60,944 bases of DNA from Aliivibrio finisterrensis (lineage in GTDB: Bacteria; Pseudomonadota; Gammaproteobacteria; Enterobacterales; Vibrionaceae): assembly GCF_008933155.1 (NCBI RefSeq), contig NZ_WBVP01000020.1, forward strand, positions 1 through 60,944, in the 5' to 3' direction. Numbering within the stretch: the first letter of the stretch is position 1; every line of letters starts with the position of its first letter. This document shows positions 9,392-18,768 of this stretch, in pieces. The notes under the pieces are model-generated. The model saw only the letters and a program-made list of their open reading frames with translations, was not told the origin of the DNA and did no database searches. The translations under genes were made by a program, and so were the position numbers.

Positions 9392-10420
9392 ATGACAACT
9401 TTAACAATTACTCGTCCTGATGATTGGCATTTACACTTACGTGATGGTGATGTATTAACTGACACTGTACGTGATTCTGGCCGTTATAATGGCCGCGCAT
9501 TAATTATGCCAAACCTAGTTCCACCAGTAACAACGACTGAGCAAGCGCTTAGCTACCGTGACCGCATTCAAGCAGTAAACTCATCTGATACTTTTGCTCC
9601 AATTATGTCTTTATACTTAACTGAGAAGACCACATCAGATGAGATCCGCAAAGCGAAAGCAACAGGCCATATTGTTGCCGCTAAACTTTATCCAGCTGGC
9701 GCAACAACCAATTCAGATTCTGGGGTAAGTGACGTTAGCAAGGTTTACCCTGTATTAAAAACCATGCAAGAAGAAGGTATGCTTTTACTTATTCATGGAG
9801 AAGTAACAACACACGACGTTGATATTTTTGACCGTGAAAAAACCTTTCTTGATACTGTTCTTGCGCCTATCGTTAATGATTTCCCTGAGCTAAAAATTGT
9901 TCTTGAGCACATCACAACAAAAGATGCGGCAGACTTTGTTAAAAATGCAGGCCCTAACGTAGCAGCAACAATTACAGCTCACCATTTATTGTTCAACCGC
10001 AACCACATGTTGGTGGGTGGTATTAAGCCTCACTTCTACTGCTTACCAATTTTAAAGCGTAGTACGCATCAGCAAGCTTTAGTTGAAGCCGCAACAAGCG
10101 GTAACCCTAAATTCTTTATTGGTACTGACTCTGCACCACACGCGAAAGACAAAAAAGAAGCGGCGTGCGGCTGTGCTGGCTCTTATACCGCGCATGCCTC
10201 AATTGAATTGTATGCTGAAGTATTTGAGAACGAAGGTAAATTAGAAAACCTTGAGGCATTTGCAAGCTTCAACGGTCCTGATTTTTACAACCTTCCTCGC
10301 AACACTGACTCGATTACTCTTGTAAAAGAAGCGTGGATCGCTCCTGAAACAATGACGTTTGGTGATGACTTTGTTGTGCCAATTCGCGCTGGTGAAGCAA
10401 TCGAATGGCTAGTTAAATAA
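9392..10420 (+). CDS. pyrC: Dihydroorotase
   Basis: A 342-residue class II dihydroorotase. It interconverts carbamoyl-aspartate and dihydroorotate in de novo pyrimidine synthesis. The HxH zinc motif is WHLHLRDGD (His13, His15). The carbamylated lysine lies in [16 protein letters not shown] (about residue 99). Further metal ligands are in LLIHGEV and LEHITT, and the catalytic aspartate is in [12 protein letters not shown]. Length and motifs match E. coli PyrC. It is monocistronic, ending at a strong bidirectional terminator. Confidence 0.97.
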   Translation: MTTLTITRPDDWHLHLRDGDVLTDTVRDSGRYNGRALIMPNLVPPVTTTEQALSYRDRIQAVNSSDTFAPIMSLYLTEKTTSDEIRKAKATGHIVAAKLYPAGATTNSDSGVSDVSKVYPVLKTMQEEGMLLLIHGEVTTHDVDIFDREKTFLDTVLAPIVNDFPELKIVLEHITTKDAADFVKNAGPNVAATITAHHLLFNRNHMLVGGIKPHFYCLPILKRSTHQQALVEAATSGNPKFFIGTDSAPHAKDKKEAACGCAGSYTAHASIELYAEVFENEGKLENLEAFASFNGPDFYNLPRNTDSITLVKEAWIAPETMTFGDDFVVPIRAGEAIEWLVK

Positions 10421-10441
10421 TTAAAATCTATTTAATTAAAT

Positions 10442-10473
10442 AAAAATGGGATGCTAATTGGCATCCCATTTTT
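10442..10473. terminator. Bidirectional terminator, pyrC / aldo-keto reductase
   Basis: AAAAATGGGATGC/GCATCCCATTTTT form a perfect 13-bp stem with a 6-nt loop. A- and T-tracts on both sides serve the two convergent genes. Confidence 0.95.
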
Positions 10474-10500
10474 GTATCCAATTGAATCTAGAGGCTGTTT

Positions 10501-11409
10501 CTATGGCACACCGTGGCCTTTTGACTCAACCCATACGCGATACCATTGTTCACGAGTTAAATTTATATCCATTGCATCAACAGCCGCTTGCACACGTTCA
10601 ATTTTACCAGAACCAATAATAGGTAGGGGCTTTGACGGTAACTTACGCACCCAAGCATAAATCACTTGGTCAATACTTTTCGCTCCAACTTCTTCTCTTA
10701 ACTCTTCAAGTACATTTCGGACACGAATCGCTTGCTCTGACTGACCAGAGAAAAGCTCTCCTCCCGCCAAACATGACCATGCCATAGGCTTAATACGATT
10801 CATCTGTAATTGGTCAAGCGTACCATCATGCGCCACTTCAAAATTAAGCGGGTTGATTTCAACTTGATTAGTCACTAATGGTTTATCCAGGCGTGATTGC
10901 AATAAATCAAAATGGCTTGGCGTGAAATTAGACACACCAAAATGTTTAACCTTACCCTCTTTCTGGAGTTGATTAAACGTATCAGCTACTTCATCTGCAT
11001 CCATTAATACATCTAAACGGTGGATCAAAAGTACATCAATTTCAGAAATATTAAGGCGAGAAAGTGAATTATTTACTGAGTTAACAATATGTTCTTTTGA
11101 GGTATCGTAATGATTAATTTTTCTATTTGGAAAATCTGAAGTACATAAGTTAATATCACACTTAGTGATAATCTCTATTTGATCACGTACAGAAGGTTCT
11201 AAAGATAAAGCTTCGCCAAACAAATGTTCACATTGGTAACCGCCATAGATATCGGCGTGATCAACGGTTGTAATACCCAAATCAATGTGTTGCTTTAAGA
11301 AAGTTAACCGTTGTTGTGGCGTCATACCCCAATCACCAAGTCGCCAGTAACCCTGAACAAGTTCAGAGAATTCTGGACCTTGTGGTGCTATTGTTGTTTT
11401 ATTAATCAT
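10501..11409 (-). CDS. Aldo/keto reductase (YdhF-like oxidoreductase)
   Basis: A protein of about 302 residues with the aldo/keto reductase TIM-barrel signatures. Catalytic Asp and Tyr lie in DHADIYGGY, Lys in ITKCD and His in LLIHRLD. The NADP-binding C-terminal part includes PIIGSGKIERV. It is most like YdhF-type reductases, whose physiological substrate is unclear. The ATG at 11409 (MINK) has a GGAGA ribosome-binding site six bases upstream and is preferred over the ATG at 11421, whose codons overlap that site. Confidence 0.9.
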   Translation of the reverse strand: MINKTTIAPQGPEFSELVQGYWRLGDWGMTPQQRLTFLKQHIDLGITTVDHADIYGGYQCEHLFGEALSLEPSVRDQIEIITKCDINLCTSDFPNRKINHYDTSKEHIVNSVNNSLSRLNISEIDVLLIHRLDVLMDADEVADTFNQLQKEGKVKHFGVSNFTPSHFDLLQSRLDKPLVTNQVEINPLNFEVAHDGTLDQLQMNRIKPMAWSCLAGGELFSGQSEQAIRVRNVLEELREEVGAKSIDQVIYAWVRKLPSKPLPIIGSGKIERVQAAVDAMDINLTREQWYRVWVESKGHGVP

Positions 11410-11657
11410 CGTATTCTCCATAGTCTTTTTTTATAGTAAAAGGCAACCCACGGAGTTACAGTGATGGAGGTCTTAAATTCAACATAATGGGTGAATAATA
11501 GTATTAGATACTGCCGTTATATTAGCAGCCTTATCAATTGACCACCCTTACAGGACGGCACCCCAATTAAAGGTAATTTATTTCCTCTCCAGTATTGCAC
11601 TCCACATACTGTAAAAGTAGAATCGATAAACATTATTAAAGTAAGGTTTATGCCAGT

Positions 11658-11981
11658 ATGATAAAGCGCCAATTCTACGCCTTATTACTTACATTCATTT
11701 CATTTAGTTCTGTTGCTAATATTGTAGCAACCCCTGAAAATGAAGATATTTGTCAGCAAAAATACGTTAAAGAAGTATTTGATAAACAAGTACAATACAG
11801 TAACTCTCAAAATAGCCCTCAGGTAAGACGTACTGCAGAGCGTCATATTGATCGTGCACGTGAAGTATACGGTGAGACAAGTAGTTTTTGCGCTGCACTA
11901 AACTATTTACAAAACGAAACATCAAATGGATTACAAGAAGATTTTCAACGCGCTAAAACTGGTGAATCTCAATTCAAATAG
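11658..11981 (+). CDS. Small secreted protein of unknown function
   Basis: A 107-residue protein with a typical Sec signal peptide (positively charged start, hydrophobic core, predicted cleavage near residue 20 after SSVA). The mature part is hydrophilic and alpha-helical, with two cysteines (in DICQQK and SFCAAL) that could form a disulfide in the periplasm. I do not recognise the family. It is monocistronic with its own terminator. Confidence 0.65.
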   Translation: MIKRQFYALLLTFISFSSVANIVATPENEDICQQKYVKEVFDKQVQYSNSQNSPQVRRTAERHIDRAREVYGETSSFCAALNYLQNETSNGLQEDFQRAKTGESQFK

Positions 11982-11987
11982 CAAATA

Positions 11988-12020
11988 AACAAAGCATGAA
12001 CTTAACCCTCATGCTTTGTT
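11988..12020. terminator. Terminator after the small secreted protein gene
   Basis: AACAAAGCATGA/TCATGCTTTGTT form a perfect 12-bp stem with a 9-nt loop, followed by TT. It also lies at the 3' side of the convergent DUF3820 gene. Confidence 0.85.
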
Positions 12021-12035
12021 TTCATTAATGCGCGA

Positions 12036-12254
12036 TTATTGGTATTTTAATGGTCGAATGACCTCATCTAACCCTTCTATTTTCATCGCTAAACACAATG
12101 CCATTAGCTCACCTAACTCTCCGTTAGGAAAACCATCTTTGCGCTCAAACCACAAAAGGTATTCTTCAGGCAAGTCAATAAGCATACGACCCGCATACTT
12201 ACCAAAAGGCATTTTCATTTGAGTTAGTTTTAAGATCTGCTCTTTATTGAACAT
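12036..12254 (-). CDS. DUF3820-family small protein
   Basis: A 72-residue protein. The core MPFGKYAGRMLIDLPEEYLLWF and the following helix (ELGELMALCLAMKIEGL) match the DUF3820 family of small putative regulators. Function unknown. The start at 12254 lies within the last codons of the upstream Nudix gene (11-bp overlap) with a GAGCG ribosome-binding site inside that gene, so the two are translationally coupled. Confidence 0.75.
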   Translation of the reverse strand: MFNKEQILKLTQMKMPFGKYAGRMLIDLPEEYLLWFERKDGFPNGELGELMALCLAMKIEGLDEVIRPLKYQ

Positions 12255-12771
12255 GTAAGCGCTCTTTGACAATTAAATGCAATAAGAAAGTTTCACGTTC
12301 AATGCTCATCCCTTTCTTATCACTGTTCATAATAATATCTTCATTATGCGCAATCGCTTCATGGATATTAATCCAAACGGGTTTCATGCCATTTCGGATT
12401 TCATAGCTTTCATAGTTCGTCTCACCAAGCTCTTTATCCGCATCGCAGGTATAACAATATGAAATCATGTGTAAAACATTACATTCGTGCTTATACCAAG
12501 GACGAAACTCTTCATAAATACCAAAGGGTTCAATGTTTGAAATATTTTTGGCACCCGTTTCTTCTTCTATTTCTCGAACCAAACCCGCAATGACATCTTC
12601 CCCGTCATCAATACCACCACCAGGTAACGAGTAATCATGATAACGCTCAGTATATAAAAGAAGAATATCCTCCCCCTTCAATACAATGGCACGAGTCGCG
12701 TTACGTTGAAGAATTTTCTGATTATCTAAATGTTCTAGATCTGGATGCGTTGTAATATTTAAAATTCGCAT
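12244..12771 (-). CDS. Nudix hydrolase
   Basis: A protein of about 175 residues with a complete Nudix box, GGIDDGEDVIAGLVREIEEE followed by TGA (pattern Gx5Ex7REUxEExGU). It hydrolyses nucleoside-diphosphate-linked compounds; the exact substrate cannot be told. The flanking ILLLYTERYHDYSLPGG is typical of ADP-ribose or NTP pyrophosphohydrolases. The ATG at 12771 is chosen over a TTG at 12783. Downstream DUF3820 overlaps it. Confidence 0.88.
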   Translation of the reverse strand: MRILNITTHPDLEHLDNQKILQRNATRAIVLKGEDILLLYTERYHDYSLPGGGIDDGEDVIAGLVREIEEETGAKNISNIEPFGIYEEFRPWYKHECNVLHMISYCYTCDADKELGETNYESYEIRNGMKPVWINIHEAIAHNEDIIMNSDKKGMSIERETFLLHLIVKERLHVQ

Positions 12772-12979
12772 AAAAACTGACAAGCCTACTTAAAAAATAA
12801 CATGGCTATTATACGCATTTTGCTTTTTGTTGCAGCTATCAAATAATCTTAACGATTTACTTCATTTCCCGATGAAAGTGTAAAGAATGTGTAAATATTG
12901 TGATAGCCAACTACTTCTTTTGTTTATCATTTCATATAATAGTGGTTCAAAATAATTACAAACCAAGGAAGTTTCAATT

Positions 12980-13435
12980 ATGAAAACACTGAAAGCACTG
13001 GTTATCGCTTCAACTCTTTTGGCTTCAACGTCTGTTTTAGCTCACACTTTTAACGAAGCAGATAAAGCGATTAAATACCGCCAAGCCGCCTTTACCATGA
13101 TTGCTGGTAACGTGAGTGAAATGGGAGAAATGCTCAAAGGAAAAACAGATTGGAACGATGCTATTTTTGCTAAACGTGCAAATCAACTGTCTGAACTTTC
13201 TCTGATGCCACTTGAAGCTTTTTATGTAGAAGGGTCAGATAAAAGTAAAACCAACGCACTGCCTAAAGTGTGGACCAACTTTCCTGATTTTAAAGCTCGT
13301 TTAACTCAGTTCCAAAAAGACACCTCCTCTCTAGCAAGTATTGCCGATAAAGGCGACAAAGCGGCTATCCGTAAAGCATTTGGTAAAGTGGTTAAAAACT
13401 GTAAAGCTTGCCATTCTGATTACAAAGCAAAATAA
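12980..13435 (+). CDS. Cytochrome c-556-like / c' family, periplasmic
   Basis: A 151-residue protein with a signal peptide (cleavage after Ala21, VLA-H) and one heme c attachment site near the C-terminus, CKACH at residues 141-145. This is the layout of the four-helix cytochrome c'/c-556 family. Met40 in YRQAAFTM is in the position of the sixth heme ligand of c-556. It lies 27 bp upstream of a cytochrome b561-type gene, a common pairing for electron transfer between quinol pool and periplasm. A TATAAT-like -10 lies at about 12936-12941. Confidence 0.9.
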   Translation: MKTLKALVIASTLLASTSVLAHTFNEADKAIKYRQAAFTMIAGNVSEMGEMLKGKTDWNDAIFAKRANQLSELSLMPLEAFYVEGSDKSKTNALPKVWTNFPDFKARLTQFQKDTSSLASIADKGDKAAIRKAFGKVVKNCKACHSDYKAK

Positions 13436-13462
13436 TTATCACTGAGTTATTGAGGGATAAAC

Positions 13463-14113
13463 ATGAAAGTTTGGGATAATTTTGTCCGCGTTTATCATTG
13501 GAGCCAAGTTATTTTGATTGGTTCACTTTGGTATACTGCCGAAGAAGGATTAATGGAATGGCATTTTACTTTTGCATACATATTGATGTCATTACTTTGT
13601 ACAAGGATTTTATGGGGCATTGTTGGCAGTGACACGGCAAAATTCTCTCACTTTGTTACGTCGCCAAAAAAAGCCATCAATTACCTTGCTGATATGAAAT
13701 CAGGAAAATTTTCACAATCGGTTGGACACAATCCTGCTGGTGGTTACATGGTATTATGCCTTATATTTTTATTAGCTCTTCAGTTAACAACAGGCTTATT
13801 CAGTATCGATGATATTATATCGGAAGGACCGTTAGCATCTTTAGTTAGTTATGAAACTAGCAAGTTATTAACCTCAATACACCACCAAGCATTCGAAATA
13901 CTGCTTGGGTTAATTGGTTTACATATTGCCACAATAGTATTTTATCGAATAAAAGGGATAAATTTAATTTCCCCAATGGTTACTGGTGTTGCTAACTTAA
14001 CTGGAAAAAGTCCAAGAATGAAAAATACCACTATTGCATGGGCTATTTTTGTAGTGATGTTAATGTTGTTCTACTTTCTTTGGGCTGATGACATCATAAG
14101 TTATCTTTTTTAA
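13463..14113 (+). CDS. Cytochrome b561-type membrane protein
   Basis: A 216-residue protein with about five hydrophobic segments. Histidines fit di-heme b ligation: VYHWSQV near the N-terminus and SIHHQAF / GLHIATI in the C-terminal helices. It belongs to the prokaryotic cytochrome b561 / Ni-Fe-hydrogenase-type cytochrome b group. It probably passes electrons from the quinone pool to the cytochrome c encoded just upstream. Confidence 0.88.
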   Translation: MKVWDNFVRVYHWSQVILIGSLWYTAEEGLMEWHFTFAYILMSLLCTRILWGIVGSDTAKFSHFVTSPKKAINYLADMKSGKFSQSVGHNPAGGYMVLCLIFLLALQLTTGLFSIDDIISEGPLASLVSYETSKLLTSIHHQAFEILLGLIGLHIATIVFYRIKGINLISPMVTGVANLTGKSPRMKNTTIAWAIFVVMLMLFYFLWADDIISYLF

Positions 14114-14116
14114 ATG

Positions 14117-14150
14117 AAAGAGGGCATTCATTTTCATAGATGCCCTCTTT
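14117..14150. terminator. Bidirectional terminator, cytochrome b / ktrB
   Basis: AAAGAGGGCAT/ATGCCCTCTTT form an 11-bp perfect stem with A and T tracts on both sides, between convergent genes. Confidence 0.9.
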
Positions 14151-14169
14151 TAATACTGTTTTTCTTAAC

Positions 14170-15534
14170 TTAACCAGTTAGTACCGTGTCTTCAGGATAT
14201 TTTACGCACGATTTTTTTGGTCTGGCCAACATATAGGCTAAAGTTAATGGCCCAATTCGACCAATGATCATCACAATAACCATAATAAACTTTCCTATTT
14301 CTGACAGTTCCGCCGTCAAACCGGCTGTTAAGCCTACTGTAGCAAAAGCAGAAATCACCTCAAACATGACTTTGTCAAAACCAGCCTGTTCAGTAAGCAT
14401 TAAGCTAAACATCGCAATAGACAATATCGACCCACTAACCACAATAATAGCCAATGATTTCGTTACGATTGGCCAGCCAATGGTTCTTTTAAACATAACT
14501 ACGTGTTTTTTTTGGCGTAAAAATGTCCATGTAGCAGCAGCAGCAACGGTAATCGTCGATACTTTTAAACCGCCGCCGGTAGATGTTGAACCTGCACCAA
14601 TAAGCATGAGTATGATCATGATTAACAACGCAGGTTGGGTTAAATGTGTTAAATCTACACTGTTAAAGCCAGCAGTTCGCGCGCTAGCCGATTGAAAAAA
14701 AGCCGCTAACCATTTATCGACTGCAGATAATGATGCTAACGTGCTCGGATTATTATATTCAAGCACGTAGAAAAATAGAGTGCCAATCAATAATATGGCT
14801 GGTGTTACAATGACCATTATTTTTGTGTGTAGTTGTAAACGACTAAACCCTCTTGAGCTATTTTTAACTAAATCAACAATAACGGTAAAACCAAGTCCCC
14901 CTCCAATAAACAAAAACGACAGCGTAAATATAACAAGGGGATCACCAACATACCCTATTAAGCTATCTGAGAATAAAGAAAACCCTGCGTTATTAAATGC
15001 TGATATAGAGTGAAAGGCTGCATAAAACAAGCCTTTCGCTAAACCAAGGTCAGGTACCCAGCGAAAAGAGAGGATTATCATACCTATAAGCTCAGCAATT
15101 AATGCAAAGAAAATAATACTTTTTATCAACTTACTTAAGTTTACTTTTTTCTCTTGGCCTAATGCTTCTTTAGCTAATGCTTGTTGACGTAAGCTCAAAC
15201 GCAAACCAAATACATACAAAAGAACGGCTGATAATGTCATTTGCCCCAGCCCGCCAATCTGCATCAAAAACATAAGTAAAATCTTACCACTGATAGTCAA
15301 GTGCGTACCAGCATCAATCACCCCTAACCCGGTTACACTTATCGCCGATGTCGCTGTAAATAATGCATCTACGAAACTTAAACCTGAAACAGAAAATACA
15401 GGTAATGTCAGCAGTATAGCCGAGGGTAATAGAATAGCCAAAAACGAAAAAACTATAATCCTCGGTTCAGACCACTCTTTCGCTTTTGAATTATTGTTTA
15501 TCGCAAATAAGCCTCGCTTAGGTATATAACTCAT
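14170..15534 (-). CDS. ktrB: Potassium uptake channel subunit KtrB (TrkH family)
   Basis: A 454-residue polytopic membrane protein with the four-fold M1-P-M2 architecture of Trk/Ktr/HKT transporters. Selectivity-filter glycines appear in VTGLGVI, NNAGFSLF, RTAGFNSVD and TVGLTAGL. Ktr systems in vibrios are Na+-dependent K+ uptake systems. Its ATG overlaps the ktrA stop (ATGA), consistent with the usual regulator-channel operon. The C-terminus is short, as in KtrB rather than TrkH. Confidence 0.93.
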   Translation of the reverse strand: MSYIPKRGLFAINNNSKAKEWSEPRIIVFSFLAILLPSAILLTLPVFSVSGLSFVDALFTATSAISVTGLGVIDAGTHLTISGKILLMFLMQIGGLGQMTLSAVLLYVFGLRLSLRQQALAKEALGQEKKVNLSKLIKSIIFFALIAELIGMIILSFRWVPDLGLAKGLFYAAFHSISAFNNAGFSLFSDSLIGYVGDPLVIFTLSFLFIGGGLGFTVIVDLVKNSSRGFSRLQLHTKIMVIVTPAILLIGTLFFYVLEYNNPSTLASLSAVDKWLAAFFQSASARTAGFNSVDLTHLTQPALLIMIILMLIGAGSTSTGGGLKVSTITVAAAATWTFLRQKKHVVMFKRTIGWPIVTKSLAIIVVSGSILSIAMFSLMLTEQAGFDKVMFEVISAFATVGLTAGLTAELSEIGKFIMVIVMIIGRIGPLTLAYMLARPKKSCVKYPEDTVLTG

Positions 15535-16193
15535 AAATTTATTAACTGTTTTACTAATTTATCTTCAGGACCGACGATAATTAAAATATCGCCGATCTCT
15601 AACATTTTACTTTGTTCTGGAGCACTTTCAATCTCTGGACCACGCTTAAGCGCTAAGATCTTTACGTCTGACATTTGAAAGAAATCAAGCTGGTCTAAAG
15701 TCTTACCCATGTTTTGCCCTCCAATGACAATTTCAGTAATTGCTAGCCCACTGCCTAATTGATGGAATTCAAACACACGGCGATCTAACATTTTTCTTGC
15801 AACTCTTATCCCCATATCTCGCTCAGGAAGGATAATATGATCGGCACCAATTTTAGTGAGTATTTTGGCATGAAATTTATCATTTGCTTTTACCCAAACT
15901 GTTTTAACCCCTGCCTCTTTAAGCACCAAGGTTGTTAAAATACTGGCGTTAATATCAGAACCAATCGCAACCATGACCATGTCATACTCATCAAGCTTTA
16001 ATTCAGCAATTGTTTCTTCATTAGCACAATTGGCCACAACGGCCGTAGACACAAAATCAGTTGTTTTTTTTACCCGTTCTTCATTGATATCAATTGCTAA
16101 TACTTGAGATCCATATTGATGTAATTCTTCACACACAGTTAATCCAAAGCGGCCTAAGCCAATCACTGCGTATTGTCTATTCTCTACTTTCAT
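15531..16193 (-). CDS. ktrA: Potassium uptake regulatory subunit KtrA (RCK protein)
   Basis: A 220-residue cytoplasmic protein. The N-terminal Rossmann (TrkA-N/RCK) domain has GLGRFG at about 12-17 and a nucleotide-binding acidic residue in AIDIN. A C-terminal RCK-C domain starts near residue 140. It forms a ring that binds ATP/ADP or NAD(H) and gates KtrB, encoded immediately downstream. Motifs and length match Vibrio KtrA. Confidence 0.93.
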   Translation of the reverse strand: MKVENRQYAVIGLGRFGLTVCEELHQYGSQVLAIDINEERVKKTTDFVSTAVVANCANEETIAELKLDEYDMVMVAIGSDINASILTTLVLKEAGVKTVWVKANDKFHAKILTKIGADHIILPERDMGIRVARKMLDRRVFEFHQLGSGLAITEIVIGGQNMGKTLDQLDFFQMSDVKILALKRGPEIESAPEQSKMLEIGDILIIVGPEDKLVKQLINL

Positions 16194-16526
16194 CTAACTT
16201 ATCTCACTAACATTATTTCGACACAAAAAATGCGCTTTTCTGCATCATCCTCCTACCCACCATCAAGTTCAATCTATTTGAGGAGCTGAAATAAAAAAAC
16301 TTAATCTGTTTATTAAAGCTCAAACTAGTAAAAGGTTGCGATTGCCCCTTCACTTTCAACACATTTAGTTATCAATAGTGAAATTAATATCGAATCTATA
16401 AGAAAATGTGACCACAATCTCATGACACTATAAAATATAGGCCTAAAATAGCCACATATCGAACAAGATAGTTCAACAATTTTAGTTATACCGATTTTTT
16501 TTTAATTTTCATCCGGAGACCTTATT
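16194..16526. other. Divergent intergenic region, ktrA / deoD
   Basis: A 333-bp AT-rich gap with no ORF. It holds the divergent promoters of ktrAB and the deoD operon. One candidate CRP site is listed separately. I see no other clear element. Confidence 0.5.
16407..16422 (+). promoter_or_regulatory. Candidate CRP-binding site upstream of deoD
   Basis: TGTGA-N6-TCTCA matches the CRP half-sites TGTGA-N6-TCACA with one mismatch. It lies about 105-120 bp before the deoD start. deo genes are catabolite-controlled in gamma-proteobacteria. No expression evidence. Confidence 0.4.
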
Positions 16527-17237
16527 ATGGCAACCCCACACATTAATGCTCAAGCTGGTGATTTCGCTGAAACTGTTCTCATGCCCGGTGACCCACTTCG
16601 TGCAAAATTCATTGCTGAAAACTTCTTAGAAGACGTAAAGCAAGTATGCGATGTACGTAATATGTTTGGTTACACAGGTACATACAAAGGTAAAAAAGTA
16701 TCTGTAATGGGGCACGGCATGGGTATCCCATCATGCTGTATCTATGTTCATGAGCTTATCGCAGAATTTGGCGTGAAAAACGTAATTCGTGTTGGTAGCT
16801 GTGGCGCAGTACATGATGACGTTAAGTTAATGGACGTTGTTATAGGTATGGGGGCATCAACTGATTCTAAAGTAAACCGTATCCGCTTTAACAATCACGA
16901 TTTCGCAGCAATCGCTGACTTTGGCCTTTTAGAAACAGCGGTAGGCCAAGCTCGTGAATTAGATGTACCAGTTAAAGTTGGTAATGTTTTCTCTGCTGAT
17001 CTTTTCTACTCACCAGAAGCTGATCTGTTCGACAAAATGGAAAAATTAGGCATTTTAGGTGTTGATATGGAAGCGGCTGGCATTTATGGTGTAGCCGCTG
17101 ACTTAGGTGCTAAAGCACTGACTATCCTAACCGTTTCTGATCATATCAAGCGTGGTGAGAAACTAAGTTCTGAAGATCGTCAAAAATCATTCAATGACAT
17201 GATGACCGTTGCGCTAGAAACAGCAATCAAACTGTAA
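16527..17237 (+). CDS. deoD: Purine-nucleoside phosphorylase
   Basis: A 236-residue hexameric-type PNP that cleaves purine (deoxy)ribonucleosides to base and (deoxy)ribose-1-phosphate. Typical motifs are [13 protein letters not shown] (phosphate-binding region), [19 protein letters not shown] (substrate binding) and the catalytic aspartate in TVSDHI. A CCGGAGA ribosome-binding site precedes the ATG. It heads a probable three-gene operon with a transposase-like protein and a SorC-type regulator. Confidence 0.97.
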   Translation: MATPHINAQAGDFAETVLMPGDPLRAKFIAENFLEDVKQVCDVRNMFGYTGTYKGKKVSVMGHGMGIPSCCIYVHELIAEFGVKNVIRVGSCGAVHDDVKLMDVVIGMGASTDSKVNRIRFNNHDFAAIADFGLLETAVGQARELDVPVKVGNVFSADLFYSPEADLFDKMEKLGILGVDMEAAGIYGVAADLGAKALTILTVSDHIKRGEKLSSEDRQKSFNDMMTVALETAIKL

Positions 17238-17288
17238 TTATGCTGCGCCAGATAAACTCTGGCGCTCTCTACCTATAAGGGGTGTCTA

Positions 17289-18758
17289 GTGCCGGCCGAA
17301 AAACTGCCGTTGGCTGCTAAAGGGTTACAACTCAATTTTTGTAAAACATTGGCGTGTGACAATTTTGGTGATAGCGATGAACAACATTATTTAGTTCAAC
17401 GTACTAACCCTAAGCGACCGGCATTAGTTTGTCGGAAATGTGGCGCTTTTCCTCCCTTAATCAATAATAATGAAGTATTGAATGAACTGGCTCGTCAGCA
17501 TACGGTTCAATCACACTCTTTGCCTTCCTGTAATAATTCAAATTGCGATCATTTTGGTCTTGATGTACTAACGCATCGAGAGCTTTATCATGCCTTTGGT
17601 TACAGTGGCGATCGTCAACGCTACCGTTGTAAAGCCTGTGCATCTACCTTTGTGGATAAATGGTCAGGAGAAAACCAAAAAAGCCCTATTCAGCAAAAGA
17701 TTTTAGGTTTTTTATTTACTGGATATTCCGTACGTGAAATTTGCCGTCGATTGGATATAAACCCTAAAACCTTTTACGATCATATTAATCAAATAGCGAA
17801 TCGCTGCCGTCGTCATATGTCTCTGTTTGATGCTCGATTACAGCACGACAGAACCGAAATTCAACTCGCTTCAAACGCGACCTCATTACAACCAATAAGT
17901 AACAATGGCGTATTTTGGTATGCCAGTGCTGAAATGAATTCAGGTTATGTTATTGCACAACATATTAATTACTCAGAATGTGATACACCTGGAACACAAT
18001 CTGACCATGACCCTTTTCAGGATAATGCACAATTTTTACCAACCGCTTTTATTGGAGAAGCTAACTCTCAAAGCTCAGTGATGGAGCAATCTATTTTTAA
18101 GCGTGTTGATGCGAAGTATCAAGAAATACTAGCAAGAGCAAATGTAGAAGACCCTCTGGGAAACTACGTGTCTCTAAATTATCCATCTAAAGGGGCATTA
18201 ATTAGACCTCCGTATACCTCCTATGCTCATTTTTTAGAGATCCAACAAGCCTTTGCTCATTGTGAATCTATTGAAATATATATGCCTCAGGAACCAATGT
18301 TGCGTTCGGCTGCAATGTCAGTATTTTTAAAGCGAATTACTGAAAACAGCATTGATTTATTATATGTAACCCAAGACGCTCAATTCCCACTAGAACAGAC
18401 TGGCGAAAAAATTGATATCCACCTAGTTGGTTGGTGGAGAGACCGTTGGGCTTTTACTGAATTTAATGGTTTACATAAAGGTATTTGCCACTTAAATGGG
18501 GCAGAGAATAATGAAGTTTATTGGCTAAAACGCGCATCGGCTAGCACTGCTGCGGAATATCAAGATCGTTTTTATACTCAATTTACTTCGCTAGTGAATG
18601 AACCAAGACGTAAATTACGTCCTGCTAGCCTTCTTCCACTACTCGATATTTTCAGAGCGTGGCATAATCTCTGTCATCAGGATAAACTTGGCACTACGCC
18701 AGCACAAAAGCTTGGGTTGATATCTAAACCAATCACCCTTGCTGAATTATTAAGTTAG
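17289..18758 (+). CDS. Transposase-like zinc-ribbon protein, probably domesticated
   Basis: A 489-residue protein with two N-terminal zinc-ribbon units: Cys18/Cys23 with Cys48/Cys51, and CNNSNC with CKAC near residues 81-119. A helix-turn-helix follows (YSVREICRRLDINPKTFYDHI, about 138-160). This resembles InsA/IS1-type and IS1595-type transposase N-termini. The remainder does not show an obvious DDE catalytic triad that I can assign. There are no terminal inverted repeats. The gene is spaced like an operon member, 51 bp after deoD and 10 bp before the regulator. GTG start with an AGGGG ribosome-binding site. Function unknown; a DNA-binding regulator is possible. Confidence 0.7.
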   Translation: MPAEKLPLAAKGLQLNFCKTLACDNFGDSDEQHYLVQRTNPKRPALVCRKCGAFPPLINNNEVLNELARQHTVQSHSLPSCNNSNCDHFGLDVLTHRELYHAFGYSGDRQRYRCKACASTFVDKWSGENQKSPIQQKILGFLFTGYSVREICRRLDINPKTFYDHINQIANRCRRHMSLFDARLQHDRTEIQLASNATSLQPISNNGVFWYASAEMNSGYVIAQHINYSECDTPGTQSDHDPFQDNAQFLPTAFIGEANSQSSVMEQSIFKRVDAKYQEILARANVEDPLGNYVSLNYPSKGALIRPPYTSYAHFLEIQQAFAHCESIEIYMPQEPMLRSAAMSVFLKRITENSIDLLYVTQDAQFPLEQTGEKIDIHLVGWWRDRWAFTEFNGLHKGICHLNGAENNEVYWLKRASASTAAEYQDRFYTQFTSLVNEPRRKLRPASLLPLLDIFRAWHNLCHQDKLGTTPAQKLGLISKPITLAELLS

Positions 18759-18768
18759 GACCATTTGC

